Of a stretch of DNA of 56,643 nucleotides, positions 26,993 through 34,985 are shown piece by piece. The first letter of the stretch is position 1. Each line of letters begins with the position of its first letter. A model generated the notes under the pieces. That model did no database searches, was not told the origin of the DNA, and saw only the letters and a program-made list of their open reading frames with translations. The stretch comes from Ectothiorhodospiraceae bacterium WFHF3C12 (GTDB taxonomy: Bacteria > Pseudomonadota > Gammaproteobacteria > Nitrococcales > Nitrococcaceae), in assembly GCA_013519935.1 (NCBI GenBank), contig JACDUA010000023.1, positions 1-56,643 on the forward strand, read 5' to 3'. A program made the translations under genes and the position numbers.

Positions 26993-28757
26993 GATCGATG
27001 TCCTGCTCGTCGCCGTCCTCGCTCCCGGCGTCTTCGTCAGCCTTGCCGCGGCGATTGCTCCACACCAGGTAACCGATGCCGAGCAGGCCGAACACGCCCA
27101 GGTTGACGGCGGCCACTACCGCGCCGATGAAGGCCCAGTTGGCCTGCGGCTTCTCCGGCGGGGTTTCCTCGGGCTCCGGTTCCGCCGCCGGCTCCGTGGC
27201 GCCGGCCAGCGGTTTGACGGACACCGGCTGCAGTGCCGTGGTGAAGCGCCGGCCGCTGTCCGTGTTGCCGGCCAGGGTGAACTCCACCTTAACGGGGATG
27301 CCCCGGCCGGACTCCGGCAGGGGCAGGGCGCGGATGCCGTCACCGTTGGCCGGGACCCCGGTTTCGCGCGTGGTGCCGTCCGGCCGCGTGACCGTAGCGG
27401 CGAGCTGCAGGGTTTCCGGGTCGATCCAGTCCAGCGCCGGGGTCAGCTCCAGGCGCTTGGCATCTTCAAGGGCGACTTCGCGGATCGTGAGGGGATCGCC
27501 GTAGACCGTAACCCGCTGACGATCCTCCCGCTCGAAGGTCGCGCTCTCGGCCTGGGTGATGATGGTGTGCTTGCCTTCGGTCAGGGACTGGCCGAGCTCC
27601 AGCGTGAACAGGCCGTCCCCTTCCTGCTCATCCTCGCCCATACCGTTGTCGCGCAGCACCCAGCGCGGTCCGCGGTTCGCATCCTCGGGACGCTGGGTGA
27701 CGTTGAATTCCACTACCTGCAGGAAGTCCGGCCGGGTGATCAGCTCGCCTTGCTCGGTCAGGCCCGCCGCATACTGGAGCCGTTCGCCGGCCAGGAGGTT
27801 GCTGGGAAGCCGGGTCGTGCGCAGCTGCAGGTCGGTGACGATCATGACCCGGTTGTCCGGGTCCACGTCGGCCCGAAGCACCCACTCGCCCGGCTCCGGA
27901 TCGTTCACCGTGATCAGGTCGTAGCCGCGCTCGTGGAACCAGCGCACGTTGTCTCCGGCCCCGGGGCGCCCGAAGGTCTCGCCCGAGGGTGTCTGCAGGC
28001 GCGCCGGCGCGCCTTCCGGGCCGCGGAACGCCAGAACGGTCATCTCGTTGATGCTGTCGTCGATGCTGAAGCGGTTGCCGTCCAGGGGCACGGTTTCCCG
28101 CTCCACGGTCTGCTCGAACAGGCGCAGGAAGATGCGCTGCAATGCCTCGGCGCTGTCCACCTGAAAGAACTCGCCGTCGGTGCCGAGCGCCAGACGCTCC
28201 ATCAGGTCCTGGTCGGCGTCCCGGGACAGCGCGATGGTGTGCACGCTCACGCCGGCATCCTGGAGCCTGGGCAGGAGCTCCGCCAGCAGGTCGGCCCGGG
28301 CCTGCTCGTTGATGCCATCCTCCTTGGAGATGTCCACCTTGCCGTCGGTCAGCAGGATGATGCTGCGGCGTTCCCCGGAGACCGGGCTGCGCCAGTCCTC
28401 GGTGGCATCGTCCAGGGCGGCGCCGATGTCGGTGAACAACCCGCGGGAGTGGATGCGATCCGCCGCATCCAGCGCACTCCGGCGCCAGGCGCCGTCCGCC
28501 GGGGCGACCGGGGTGATGCGGTTGACGTACTGGGCGAAGTGCCAGACGCCGGCTTCGCTATCCGGCGGCAGCAGGTTGACCAGTAGCCTCAGGGCCGGCG
28601 TGCGCAGGTTGCCCGGATCGGTCTTCTTCATGCTCCCGGAGACGTCGATGAGCACGCGCACCGCGTCGGTTCGGTCCGGCTCCGCCGCCAGCGCTCCGGC
28701 GCCCGCCAGTGTCAGGAGGAGGGCACAGGCCGCACCCAACAGGAATCTCACCACCAT
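26985..28757 (-). CDS. VWA-domain membrane protein (possibly TIGR03503 family)
   Basis: A 590-residue envelope protein. A signal peptide (about 1-24, ending ALA|AEP) is followed by a von Willebrand factor A domain with an intact MIDAS: DVSGSMKK (DxSxS), a Thr in the following loops and LTDGKVD. Several beta-sandwich domains make up the middle (about 230-490). A Pro/Glu linker and one C-terminal membrane helix (about 540-562) precede a charged acidic cytosolic tail. The topology matches the gammaproteobacterial TIGR03503-type proteins, an assignment from memory. The ATG at 28757 has GGGG/GTGAA upstream. The downstream gene overlaps it. Confidence 0.8.
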   Translation of the reverse strand: MVVRFLLGAACALLLTLAGAGALAAEPDRTDAVRVLIDVSGSMKKTDPGNLRTPALRLLVNLLPPDSEAGVWHFAQYVNRITPVAPADGAWRRSALDAADRIHSRGLFTDIGAALDDATEDWRSPVSGERRSIILLTDGKVDISKEDGINEQARADLLAELLPRLQDAGVSVHTIALSRDADQDLMERLALGTDGEFFQVDSAEALQRIFLRLFEQTVERETVPLDGNRFSIDDSINEMTVLAFRGPEGAPARLQTPSGETFGRPGAGDNVRWFHERGYDLITVNDPEPGEWVLRADVDPDNRVMIVTDLQLRTTRLPSNLLAGERLQYAAGLTEQGELITRPDFLQVVEFNVTQRPEDANRGPRWVLRDNGMGEDEQEGDGLFTLELGQSLTEGKHTIITQAESATFEREDRQRVTVYGDPLTIREVALEDAKRLELTPALDWIDPETLQLAATVTRPDGTTRETGVPANGDGIRALPLPESGRGIPVKVEFTLAGNTDSGRRFTTALQPVSVKPLAGATEPAAEPEPEETPPEKPQANWAFIGAVVAAVNLGVFGLLGIGYLVWSNRRGKADEDAGSEDGDEQDIDRD

Positions 28758-28902
28758 TTCACCCCACAAGGAAAGGATTGGCTTCTATCACCCCTTAACG
28801 GCGGCAACAGCGCCGCCCTTTAGGGCCAATGCACCATGCTGGGACGTGCTGCGCGGAACACGGCGCCGGCGGCGCCGTATGCGAAACCGTCGAGGGGAAA
28901 AG

Positions 28903-29664
28903 TTACTGCAGGAGATCGCTCAAAGACACGAATTCCCCGGTCAATTTGTGACGGGGTGCGAGATGAATCAGCGGCCGGGCCTGGTCGTGGGACTCGCGCA
29001 CCTTCACCGACGAAGACAGGTACTGGTCCAGCACCGGCAGCCCTTCGTCAAGCAGGGCCTGGACGATCCGCTGGGGCAGGCTCGCCCGGGCCTGGAACTG
29101 GTTGACGATGATGCCCTCGATCTCCAGCGCGTCGTTGTGGTCCATGCGGATTTCCTGGACGCTATCCAGTAGCTCGTAGAGCGCCCGGCGGGAGAAATCG
29201 TCGCAGTCGAAGGGTATCAGGCAACGGTCGGCGGCGATCAGCGCGGAGCGCGTGAAAAAGCCCAGCGCCGGCGGCGTGTCGATGAAGACGCGCTCGAACC
29301 GGTCCAGCTCCGCCAGGGCCTCGCGCAACTTGTAGATCTTGTAACGGGACTCGAGCTTGCCCTGCAGGTCCTCCAGCTCCCGGTGAGAGGGCATGATGGA
29401 GAGGTTCTCGAAGGGGGTCTCCTGGACGAACTCGTCGGTGTTCTTCTGGTAGAGCCGGAAACTGAGCATCTGGTCGAAGAAGCCGGCCAGGGTGTCCTCC
29501 ACCTGCTCCGGCATATCCCCCAGGAGGTAATGGGTGGAGTTGGCCTGCGGGTCCAGGTCCACCACCAGTGTGGGAATGCCCTGGCTCGCTGATATCGCGG
29601 CCAGGTTGCAGGTGATGGTGGATTTGCCGACCCCGCCCTTTTGATTGAAAATTACGCGCTTCAT
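28903..29664 (-). CDS. ParA/MinD-type ATPase (stand-alone)
   Basis: A 253-residue P-loop ATPase with the deviant Walker A KGGVGKST (residues 9-16, with signature Lys9). Switch motifs are [11 protein letters not shown] and [10 protein letters not shown], and a C-terminal helix bundle completes the protein. ParA-like ATPases position cargos such as plasmids, chemotaxis arrays or pili by patterning on the nucleoid. No parB or centromere-like repeat lies nearby, so the cargo is unknown; the VWA and msh/pom loci next door are candidates. A perfect GC palindrome (28860-28878) lies just past its stop. Confidence 0.85.
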   Translation of the reverse strand: MKRVIFNQKGGVGKSTITCNLAAISASQGIPTLVVDLDPQANSTHYLLGDMPEQVEDTLAGFFDQMLSFRLYQKNTDEFVQETPFENLSIMPSHRELEDLQGKLESRYKIYKLREALAELDRFERVFIDTPPALGFFTRSALIAADRCLIPFDCDDFSRRALYELLDSVQEIRMDHNDALEIEGIIVNQFQARASLPQRIVQALLDEGLPVLDQYLSSSVKVRESHDQARPLIHLAPRHKLTGEFVSLSDLLQ

Positions 29665-29768
29665 TCGCCGCTCGATTCTCCGTGGAAGCCGCCTCGGGCC
29701 AGTCTATGCAAAGGGCCGGGGGCCGTCGAGCACTGCAACACGGACCAACCCGTCCTTTCGGAGGCCGC

Positions 29769-30782
29769 TTGTACGCTCTCCTGCGACCGCTTCTGTTCTG
29801 CCTGGATGCCGAGCTCGCCCATGATCTCTCACTGAATGCCCTGGGGCGGCTGGCGGACCTGCACCTGCTGCACGGAGCGCCCGTTCAGCGCTCGCGCAGG
29901 GTCATGGGCATCGATTTCCCCAACCCGGTAGGTCTCGCCGCCGGGCTGGACAAGAACGGCGATTACATCGCGGCGCTGGGCGCCCTGGGCTTCGGCTTCA
30001 TCGAGGTGGGTACCGTGACGCCGCGGCCGCAACCGGGCAATCCCAAGCCGCGCATGTTCCGACTGACGCCCGCCGAGGCCCTCATCAACCGCATGGGGTT
30101 CAATAACAAAGGCGTGGATCACCTGGTGAAGCAGGTCCGGGGCAGCCGCTACCAGGGCGTGCTGGGTATCAACATCGGCAAGAACAAGGACACGCCCCTG
30201 GAACAGGCCAACGAGGACTATCTGGCCTGTCTGGAGAAAGTCTATCCCCACGCGGATTACGTGGTGGTGAACATTTCTTCACCGAACACGCCGGGGCTGC
30301 GCGAGCTGCAGCGGGGCGAAGCGCTGGATGCCCTGCTTGCGCCGCTCAAGGAATCCCAGGGCCGGCTGGAGAGCAGACACGGCCGCTACGTTCCGTTGGT
30401 GGTGAAGATCGCCCCGGACATGGAAGGGGAGGAAGTGGCCCTGGTGGCCGACCGGCTCATCGCCAACGGGATCGACGGCGTGACCGCCACAAACACCACC
30501 ACCACCCGGGACGGCGTGGAGGGCCTGGCACACGCCGATGAACAGGGGGGACTCAGCGGCGCACCGCTTCGCGCCCGGGCCGACCAGGTCCTTGAACAGC
30601 TCGCCCAGGCATTGAACGGCAGGATGCCGGTCATAGGCGTGGGCGGCATCACCGCCGGTGATCACGCCGCGGAAAAGGAGCGCCTCGGCGCCAGCCTCGT
30701 CCAGCTCTACACCGGTTTCATCTACCGAGGCCCGGCGCTGGTGCCGGAGTGCGTCTCGGCGATGGCCAGAGCAGACGCCTAG
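29769..30782 (+). CDS. pyrD: Dihydroorotate dehydrogenase, class 2
   Basis: Quinone-linked FMN enzyme of pyrimidine synthesis, converting dihydroorotate to orotate at the inner membrane. The start is TTG at 29769, preceded by CGGAGG, giving the family-typical N-terminus MYALLRPLL and 337 residues. Conserved motifs include [37 protein letters not shown] with the catalytic Ser, VKIAPD and IGVGGI. A longer frame from 29682 has an atypical Arg/Gly-rich N-terminus. Its stop overlaps the convergent small gene by 2-4 nt. Confidence 0.95.
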   Translation: MYALLRPLLFCLDAELAHDLSLNALGRLADLHLLHGAPVQRSRRVMGIDFPNPVGLAAGLDKNGDYIAALGALGFGFIEVGTVTPRPQPGNPKPRMFRLTPAEALINRMGFNNKGVDHLVKQVRGSRYQGVLGINIGKNKDTPLEQANEDYLACLEKVYPHADYVVVNISSPNTPGLRELQRGEALDALLAPLKESQGRLESRHGRYVPLVVKIAPDMEGEEVALVADRLIANGIDGVTATNTTTTRDGVEGLAHADEQGGLSGAPLRARADQVLEQLAQALNGRMPVIGVGGITAGDHAAEKERLGASLVQLYTGFIYRGPALVPECVSAMARADA

Positions 30783-30970
30783 GACATCTCCGGCTCGCCG
30801 CACCGGTCACAGTGCGTGAGCTGCACGAAACCGTCATCCGGAATTGCGGCGATCTCCCCATGCACGAGCCCGCCGCACATGCAGTCGTGGGGGAAGCCCT
30901 CGTTGCAGCTCTCGCACTCGGCATCGCCTTTGGCGTGCGATTCCCAATGCGGTTCCTCGACCTGATCCAT
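30779..30970 (-). CDS. Small cysteine/histidine-rich protein (putative zinc ribbon)
   Basis: A 63-residue acidic protein with four cysteine clusters: CESC, DCMCGG and a C-terminal CDRC, with His residues between them. The pattern suggests one or two bound zinc ions. The ATG at 30970 has AGGAG seven bases upstream. The frame continues upstream to 31075, but that part lacks a ribosome binding site and reads as random sequence. It is convergent with pyrD, overlapping its stop. The function is unknown. Confidence 0.7.
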   Translation of the reverse strand: MDQVEEPHWESHAKGDAECESCNEGFPHDCMCGGLVHGEIAAIPDDGFVQLTHCDRCGEPEMS

Positions 30971-31135
30971 AGCCACTCCTTGATGCGGGTCTCGACCACA
31001 CACCAGAAACCATGGGGCTGAAACGGCGCACGTCAAAACGCCCGCGCTTGCCACAATGCAACGTGAGCAAGACAATAGTCGGCCACTGGCTCGGGAGGTC
31101 GGTGAAGCAGGATCGAAGGTACAAGCAGTAGCCCC

Positions 31136-31297
31136 GGAGGAGTGGCTGAGCGGTCGAAAGCGGCGGTCCTGAAAGCCGTTGCTCCGTCAGGCGCCGGGGG
31201 TTCGACTAAGCTGGCGCAGCCAGCTTGGACGTCCGGAGCGCAGCGACGGCGCCCGAAGGGTGAGGGCCGGGAGGCCCGAATCAATCCCTCCTCCTCG
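31136..31297 (+). pseudogene. tRNA-Ser duplicate split in the T-loop
   Basis: The first 70 bases (31136-31205) match the intact tRNA-Ser(TGA) downstream, then about 78 bp of foreign sequence interrupt the T-loop. The tRNA 3' half (CCCTC CTCCTC) resumes at about 31284. Defects: base 33 (always T in elongator tRNAs) is C; the anticodon-stem T-A pair is T-G; the variable-arm stem has one T-C mismatch; the last acceptor base is G, opposing G1; CCA is absent. One variable-arm pair has changed A-T to C-G on both sides. The upstream -10 is TACAAG instead of TACAAT. Almost certainly non-functional. Confidence 0.8.
31206..31283 (+). other. 78-bp hairpin-rich insertion inside the tRNA-Ser duplicate
   Basis: The insertion starts with a perfect 8-bp hairpin, AAGCTGGC-gca-GCCAGCTT (31208-31226). 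A further GCGCAGC core lies at 31238-31244, and a GGGCCGGGAGGCCC hairpin (31264-31276) sits near the end. No open reading frame, target-site duplication or transposase is visible. A second perfect hairpin, GTGGCCGC-gaa-GCGGCCAC (31297-31315), lies just past the tRNA 3' fragment. Both hairpins have GCGNAGC loops, a sequence class known to form exceptionally stable mini-hairpins. Confidence 0.6.
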
Positions 31298-31348
31298 TGG
31301 CCGCGAAGCGGCCACTGGCTGGGGAGGTCGGTGAATCAGGATCGAAGG

Positions 31349-31354
31349 TACAAT
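31349..31354 (+). promoter_or_regulatory. -10 box of the functional tRNA-Ser gene
   Basis: TACAAT ends 10 bp before the mature tRNA 5' end. The -35 region is not consensus. The equivalent hexamer of the broken copy is TACAAG (31120-31125). Confidence 0.45.
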
Positions 31355-31364
31355 CAGTAACCCC

Positions 31365-31452
<88 letters not shown>

Positions 31453-31457
31453 AACGA

Positions 31458-31488
31458 AAAGGGGCCGTCCAATCCGGGCGGCCCCTTT
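31458..31488 (+). terminator. Rho-independent terminator of tRNA-Ser
   Basis: AAAGGGGCCG (31458-31467) pairs with CGGCCCCTTT (31479-31488), a perfect 10-bp stem with an 11-nt loop, followed by a mixed G/T tract. It lies 5 nt after the encoded CCA. Confidence 0.85.
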
Positions 31489-31671
31489 GGGTTTGCGGCA
31501 CTCATCCCGACCATCACCGCCCGCTGCGCGCCCGCCCACTCTGCAACCCGCAACCGCTTGAAATTACCCAACGACTCCCCACCTTAGGGCTTACCGGGAT
31601 GCTGATGACGGCCCGGTTACACAGGAACACACGGCAACGTGTGCCGCAGTTCGCGACGGAGGTAAGGAACC

Positions 31672-31947
31672 ATGAAAGCGAAATGGATCGCAGGAGCGTT
31701 GTTAATCGCCCTGGCATCGGTAGCGATGGCCGGGGAGAAGGGCATGGGCACCGCGGCCATGAAGCAGCTCGACGCCAATGGTGACGGGATGATCAGCCCC
31801 GAGGAGGCCACCGCTCATCCCCGCCTGTCGGAAAACTTCGACGAGTATGACACCGACGGCAGCGGTACCCTCGAACAGGGCGAGTTCGCCCGCTTCGAGA
31901 CCATGTCCCAGGAACGGGAGATGAAGCAGAAGGGCAAGAACGAATAA
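31672..31947 (+). CDS. Periplasmic EF-hand protein
   Basis: A 91-residue protein with a cleavable signal peptide (MKAKWIAGALLIALASVAMA). Two EF-hand calcium loops follow: DANGDGMISPEE (about 34-45) and DTDGSGTLEQGE (about 61-72), each with the usual acidic residues at positions 1, 3, 5 and 12. The protein is short and probably binds Ca2+ in the periplasm, as small calmodulin-like proteins do; the target is unknown. GGAGG lies upstream of the ATG. Strong inverted repeats follow the stop. Confidence 0.88.
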   Translation: MKAKWIAGALLIALASVAMAGEKGMGTAAMKQLDANGDGMISPEEATAHPRLSENFDEYDTDGSGTLEQGEFARFETMSQEREMKQKGKNE

Positions 31948-31954
31948 CGGCCAT

Positions 31955-32009
31955 GGCCGCAGTAGCCTCGGTGGCTCGGAGACATGCCGCTACCGAGGGT
32001 ACTGCGGCC
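31955..32009 (+). repeat. Long imperfect palindrome after the EF-hand gene
   Basis: GGCCGCAGTA (31955-31964) and TACTGCGGCC (32000-32009) pair perfectly. The inner CCTCGGT (31966-31972) pairs with ACCGAGG (31992-31998). The arms total about 20 bp around a loop of roughly 19 nt. There is no U-run, so it looks like an mRNA 3' structure or a dispersed palindrome rather than a simple terminator. Confidence 0.7.
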
Positions 32010-32019
32010 GTAAGTCGCG

Positions 32020-32046
32020 AGCGCCCCGCGCGACGGGGCGCTTTCT
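32020..32046 (+). terminator. Terminator downstream of the EF-hand gene
   Basis: AGCGCCCCG (32020-32028) and CGGGGCGCT (32034-32042) form a perfect 9-bp stem with loop CGCGA, followed by TTCT. A likely Rho-independent terminator for the EF-hand transcript, following the larger palindrome. Confidence 0.7.
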
Positions 32047-32141
32047 GGTGCGTACCCGCCTTACAGGGGCAGCAGGAGCCAGACCGCGAGGCCGGTTGCC
32101 GTGGGTGCACCGAGTGTTCCGGGACGTAGCTGGAAGCCTGA

Positions 32142-32357
32142 GCCGCCGGTCCTGATGGGTGCCGACACATAGCCCTGACGTCCATCATCCTGGAGACCTT
32201 CCGGCAGCCCTGCCAGCTCATCCCCATGGCCACCTCCCTAGGCTTCGGCATCGTCTTCGCCACGGCCATCATCCTGGTCATCGTGCCGCGCCTCTATCTG
32301 ATTCTGGAGGGTCTGCACGGCCCATTTGCTCACCGCCGAGGGGCCACCAGGGCCTGA
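32142..32357 (+). pseudogene. Relic C-terminus of an RND-family efflux permease
   Basis: The frame open from 32142 to TGA 32355-32357 reads [12 protein letters not shown]...[15 protein letters not shown] then [17 protein letters not shown]. This matches the last membrane helices of RND permeases (typically ILETSxQAQFLIPMAxSLGFG...TLxLVPxLYLILEDL). Nothing of the preceding ~950 residues is present and no start codon or ribosome binding site fits, so this is a decayed fragment. The opposite strand just upstream ends a hydrophobic reading LGAPTATGLAVWLLLPL with stop near 32063, perhaps a second relic. Confidence 0.7.
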
Positions 32358-32645
32358 GGCTGGACAATCGCGCGTTCCTGCGAAACCTGGACGGGGTGCG
32401 CCGAGCAGTGTGCCTTCGCCCCCTGGTGGCATCGGTGTGGGCCAGAGGGGGAAGCCCATCGCGGTAGAGACGGCGCGCCCGGAGAACATCGAGCCCCGGT
32501 CGGCACCCGCAGGTTGAGAAACGCAAGCGGATTCGACCCCAAGCATTCCCGCGCGCGCAACCGGGTGTTCATCCGGCGGTGGCTAAGCCGGTATGGTTGG
32601 CGACCGGCATTTCCGCCAGGCGCCGAAAGACCCGAGAATGTCGTG
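32358..32645 (+). other. Gene-free degenerate stretch before the BCCT transporter
   Basis: About 290 bp with no supported gene; the short reading frames lack ribosome binding sites. A 9-bp inverted pair CCACCAGGG (32344-32352) / CCCTGGTGG (32421-32429) spans the edge of the RND relic. With the broken tRNA and the relic it looks like the scar of past insertion or deletion next to a tRNA gene. Confidence 0.4.
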
Positions 32646-34364
32646 ATGACCCGCACAGGTACCTTCATTCGGACACTGCTGGGCGATGTCGGGGTGGTGT
32701 TCCATGTCTCCGCGGTCGTGGTCGTGCTGTTCGTCTCCCTGGCCGCGGTCTATCCCGAAACGCTGGAACAGGCGGCCCAGCAGGCCCTGGACGCCACCGC
32801 CACCAATTACGGGTGGATGTACCTCTTCGCCACCAGCGGCTTCGTGCTGTTCGTGGTGTTTCTGGCGTTTTCCAAGTTCGGCAACGTTCGGCTCGGTGCC
32901 GAGGGCGAACCGCCGGAATTCTCCTTCGAGAGCTGGCTGGCGATGATCTTTTCCGGCGGCATGGGCGTGGGCCTGGTGTTCTGGGGCGTGGCCGAGCCGA
33001 TGATGCATTTCAACGAGCCGCCCCTGGGCCTCGGCGAGCCGCGCACCGCCCACGCGGCCCAGCTCGGCATGCGCTACGCGTTTTTCCACTGGGGGCTGCA
33101 CCAGTGGGCGAATTTCACCCTGGTGGGGCTCGCTATCGCTTACGTGCGCTTTCGCCACAACAGCTACGGGTTGATCAGCGAGACCTTCCGGCCGCTACTG
33201 GGCGCGCGGGTCGACGGACTGGCGGGGAAGGGCATCGACATCCTTGCCGTGGTGTCCACCATGTTCGGCGTGGCCACGACCCTGGGCCTGGGTGCGCTAC
33301 AGGTCAACAGCGGGCTGGCGCGCCTGGAGCTCTTGCCCTACGACGTCAACTCGCAGTTCCTGATCATGGGCGTGGTGGCGGCGCTGTTCACCCTCTCCGC
33401 CATGACCCCGCTGGACCGCGGCATCCGCTATCTGAGCAACGCCAACCTGGCGCTCGCCGCCGGTCTGATGCTGTATGTGCTGCTCATGGGGCCCACCGCC
33501 TTCATCTTCAGTCAGCTGACCCAGACGGTGGGGGAGTACCTGGGCAATATCGTGGAGATGAGCCTGGTCACCACCCCGTATTCCAGCGAGCACTGGGTGG
33601 AGCAGTGGACCATGTTCTACTGGGCGTGGGGGCTGAGCTGGGCACCGTTCGTGGGCAGTTTCATCGCCCGCATCTCGCGGGGGCGAACCATTCGGGAGTT
33701 CGTGCTGGGCGTGATGTTCGTCCCCGTGGGGCTGAGCATGCTGTGGTTCGCCACCTTCGGCGGCACGGCCATCCATTTCGAGCTCTTCGGTCAGGCGGAT
33801 ATTGCCGACGCCGTGGCCAGAGAGGTGCCCGCCGGCCTTTACGCCCTGCTGGAGCAGTTCCCGGGGGCGTGGATCGCTTCGGTGGCCGCCATCGCCCTGG
33901 TTTCCATGTTCGTCATCACCTCCGCCGACTCCGCTACCTTCGTGCTGGGCATGTTCACGTCCAAGGGCGTACTGAACCCGACGCGGTTCGTGCGCATCCT
34001 GTGGGGGGTGCTGCAGCTGTTCATGGCTGGCGTGCTGCTGCTCAGTGGCGGCCTTTACGGGCTGCGTACCGTATCGATCATCGCCGCTTTTCCGTTCATG
34101 CTGCTCATGGTGGTGATGGCGTACTCGCTGTACCGGGACCTCGCGCAGGAATCCCGCCGCATGGCCGAGAAGGAGCTGCTGCTGCGCGAGCGCATCGAGC
34201 GCATGCTGCTGCGGGAGTCCGAGAAGGAGGCCGAGCGGCTGGCCGAGGAGGAAATCCATCCGACCACGCCTGAGACCCCGCAGTCGCCGGCCGCCGAGGG
34301 TTCTGCCGCCGAGTCAGGGGCAGGCGGTGATTCCGCACCATCGCCGCCGAGTGGCCGCACGTGA
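32646..34364 (+). CDS. BCCT-family betaine/choline/carnitine transporter
   Basis: A 572-residue secondary transporter for quaternary ammonium solutes such as glycine betaine. It has 12 hydrophobic segments. GMGVGLVFWGVAEPMMHF (about 103-120) and HWGLHQWANF are the BCCT signature regions. The family pattern TMFYWAWGLSWAPFVGSFIA appears near residue 325. The highly charged C-terminal tail (about 500-572; LRERIERMLLRESEKEAERL) is of the kind that senses osmotic state in BetP. The ATG at 32646 begins MTRTGTFIRT; in-frame sequence further upstream is unsupported. Substrate cannot be fixed. Confidence 0.92.
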   Translation: MTRTGTFIRTLLGDVGVVFHVSAVVVVLFVSLAAVYPETLEQAAQQALDATATNYGWMYLFATSGFVLFVVFLAFSKFGNVRLGAEGEPPEFSFESWLAMIFSGGMGVGLVFWGVAEPMMHFNEPPLGLGEPRTAHAAQLGMRYAFFHWGLHQWANFTLVGLAIAYVRFRHNSYGLISETFRPLLGARVDGLAGKGIDILAVVSTMFGVATTLGLGALQVNSGLARLELLPYDVNSQFLIMGVVAALFTLSAMTPLDRGIRYLSNANLALAAGLMLYVLLMGPTAFIFSQLTQTVGEYLGNIVEMSLVTTPYSSEHWVEQWTMFYWAWGLSWAPFVGSFIARISRGRTIREFVLGVMFVPVGLSMLWFATFGGTAIHFELFGQADIADAVAREVPAGLYALLEQFPGAWIASVAAIALVSMFVITSADSATFVLGMFTSKGVLNPTRFVRILWGVLQLFMAGVLLLSGGLYGLRTVSIIAAFPFMLLMVVMAYSLYRDLAQESRRMAEKELLLRERIERMLLRESEKEAERLAEEEIHPTTPETPQSPAAEGSAAESGAGGDSAPSPPSGRT

Positions 34365-34428
34365 AGGCAGGGCTGTAAGTCGGGCTCTTCAGGCGTGGGA
34401 CGGGAGCTTCATTACCGGAGGTGAATAG

Positions 34429-34938
34429 ATGAACTTGACCGATGCCAGACGCCTCGCCGCTTACAACCAGTGGATGAACGACCGGCTCTACGCGGTCTGC
34501 GCCGAGATCCCCGACGCCGAGCGCAAGGCCGATCGTGGTGCGTTTTTCAAGTCCATTCACGGCACGCTGAACCATGTCCTGCTGGCGGATCGGCTCTGGA
34601 TGGGGCGGTTCACGGGCCATGAGTTCCGGGTGGAAGGCCTGGACCAGGAACTGTACGCGGACTTCGACGATCTGCGGCGGGAGCGGGCCTCGACCGACGC
34701 CGGGATCGTGACATGGGCGCGCGGGCTGGACGACGCGACCCTGGCGGGTGAGCTGACCTACACGAGCATGGTGAACCCCGAGCCGAGAAGTTTCCCCATG
34801 GCCAAGGCCGTCGCTCATTTCTTCAATCACCAGACCCACCACCGCGGACAGCTCACGACGCTGCTCTCGCAGCTCGGGGTCGACTACGGGGTCACGGACC
34901 TGATCTGGTTGCCGGAGGAGGCTACCGCGTCCGCTTGA
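34429..34938 (+). CDS. DinB-family metal-binding protein
   Basis: A 169-residue four-helix-bundle protein of the DinB/YfiT superfamily. The metal-ligand histidines are visible in GTLNHVLLADRLWMGR (about residue 48) and FFNHQTHHRGQL (about 130-134). DinB proteins of this class are often thiol- or mycothiol-dependent enzymes or of unknown function; the sequence does not say which. A strong ribosome binding site, GGAGGTGA, precedes the ATG. Confidence 0.92.
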   Translation: MNLTDARRLAAYNQWMNDRLYAVCAEIPDAERKADRGAFFKSIHGTLNHVLLADRLWMGRFTGHEFRVEGLDQELYADFDDLRRERASTDAGIVTWARGLDDATLAGELTYTSMVNPEPRSFPMAKAVAHFFNHQTHHRGQLTTLLSQLGVDYGVTDLIWLPEEATASA

Positions 34939-34985
34939 CGGATAGCGCCGCGACGATCGGGCATGGGTCACGCAGGAGCGTATTG

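Noticed and set aside
26721-28586. 621-codon plus-strand frame opposite the VWA gene
   Set aside because: Shadow frame; the VWA gene on the other strand has a signal peptide, an intact MIDAS motif and a ribosome binding site.
31206-31283. Group I or other self-splicing intron in tRNA-Ser
   Set aside because: At 78 bp it is far too short, and bacterial tRNA introns sit in the anticodon loop, not the T-loop.
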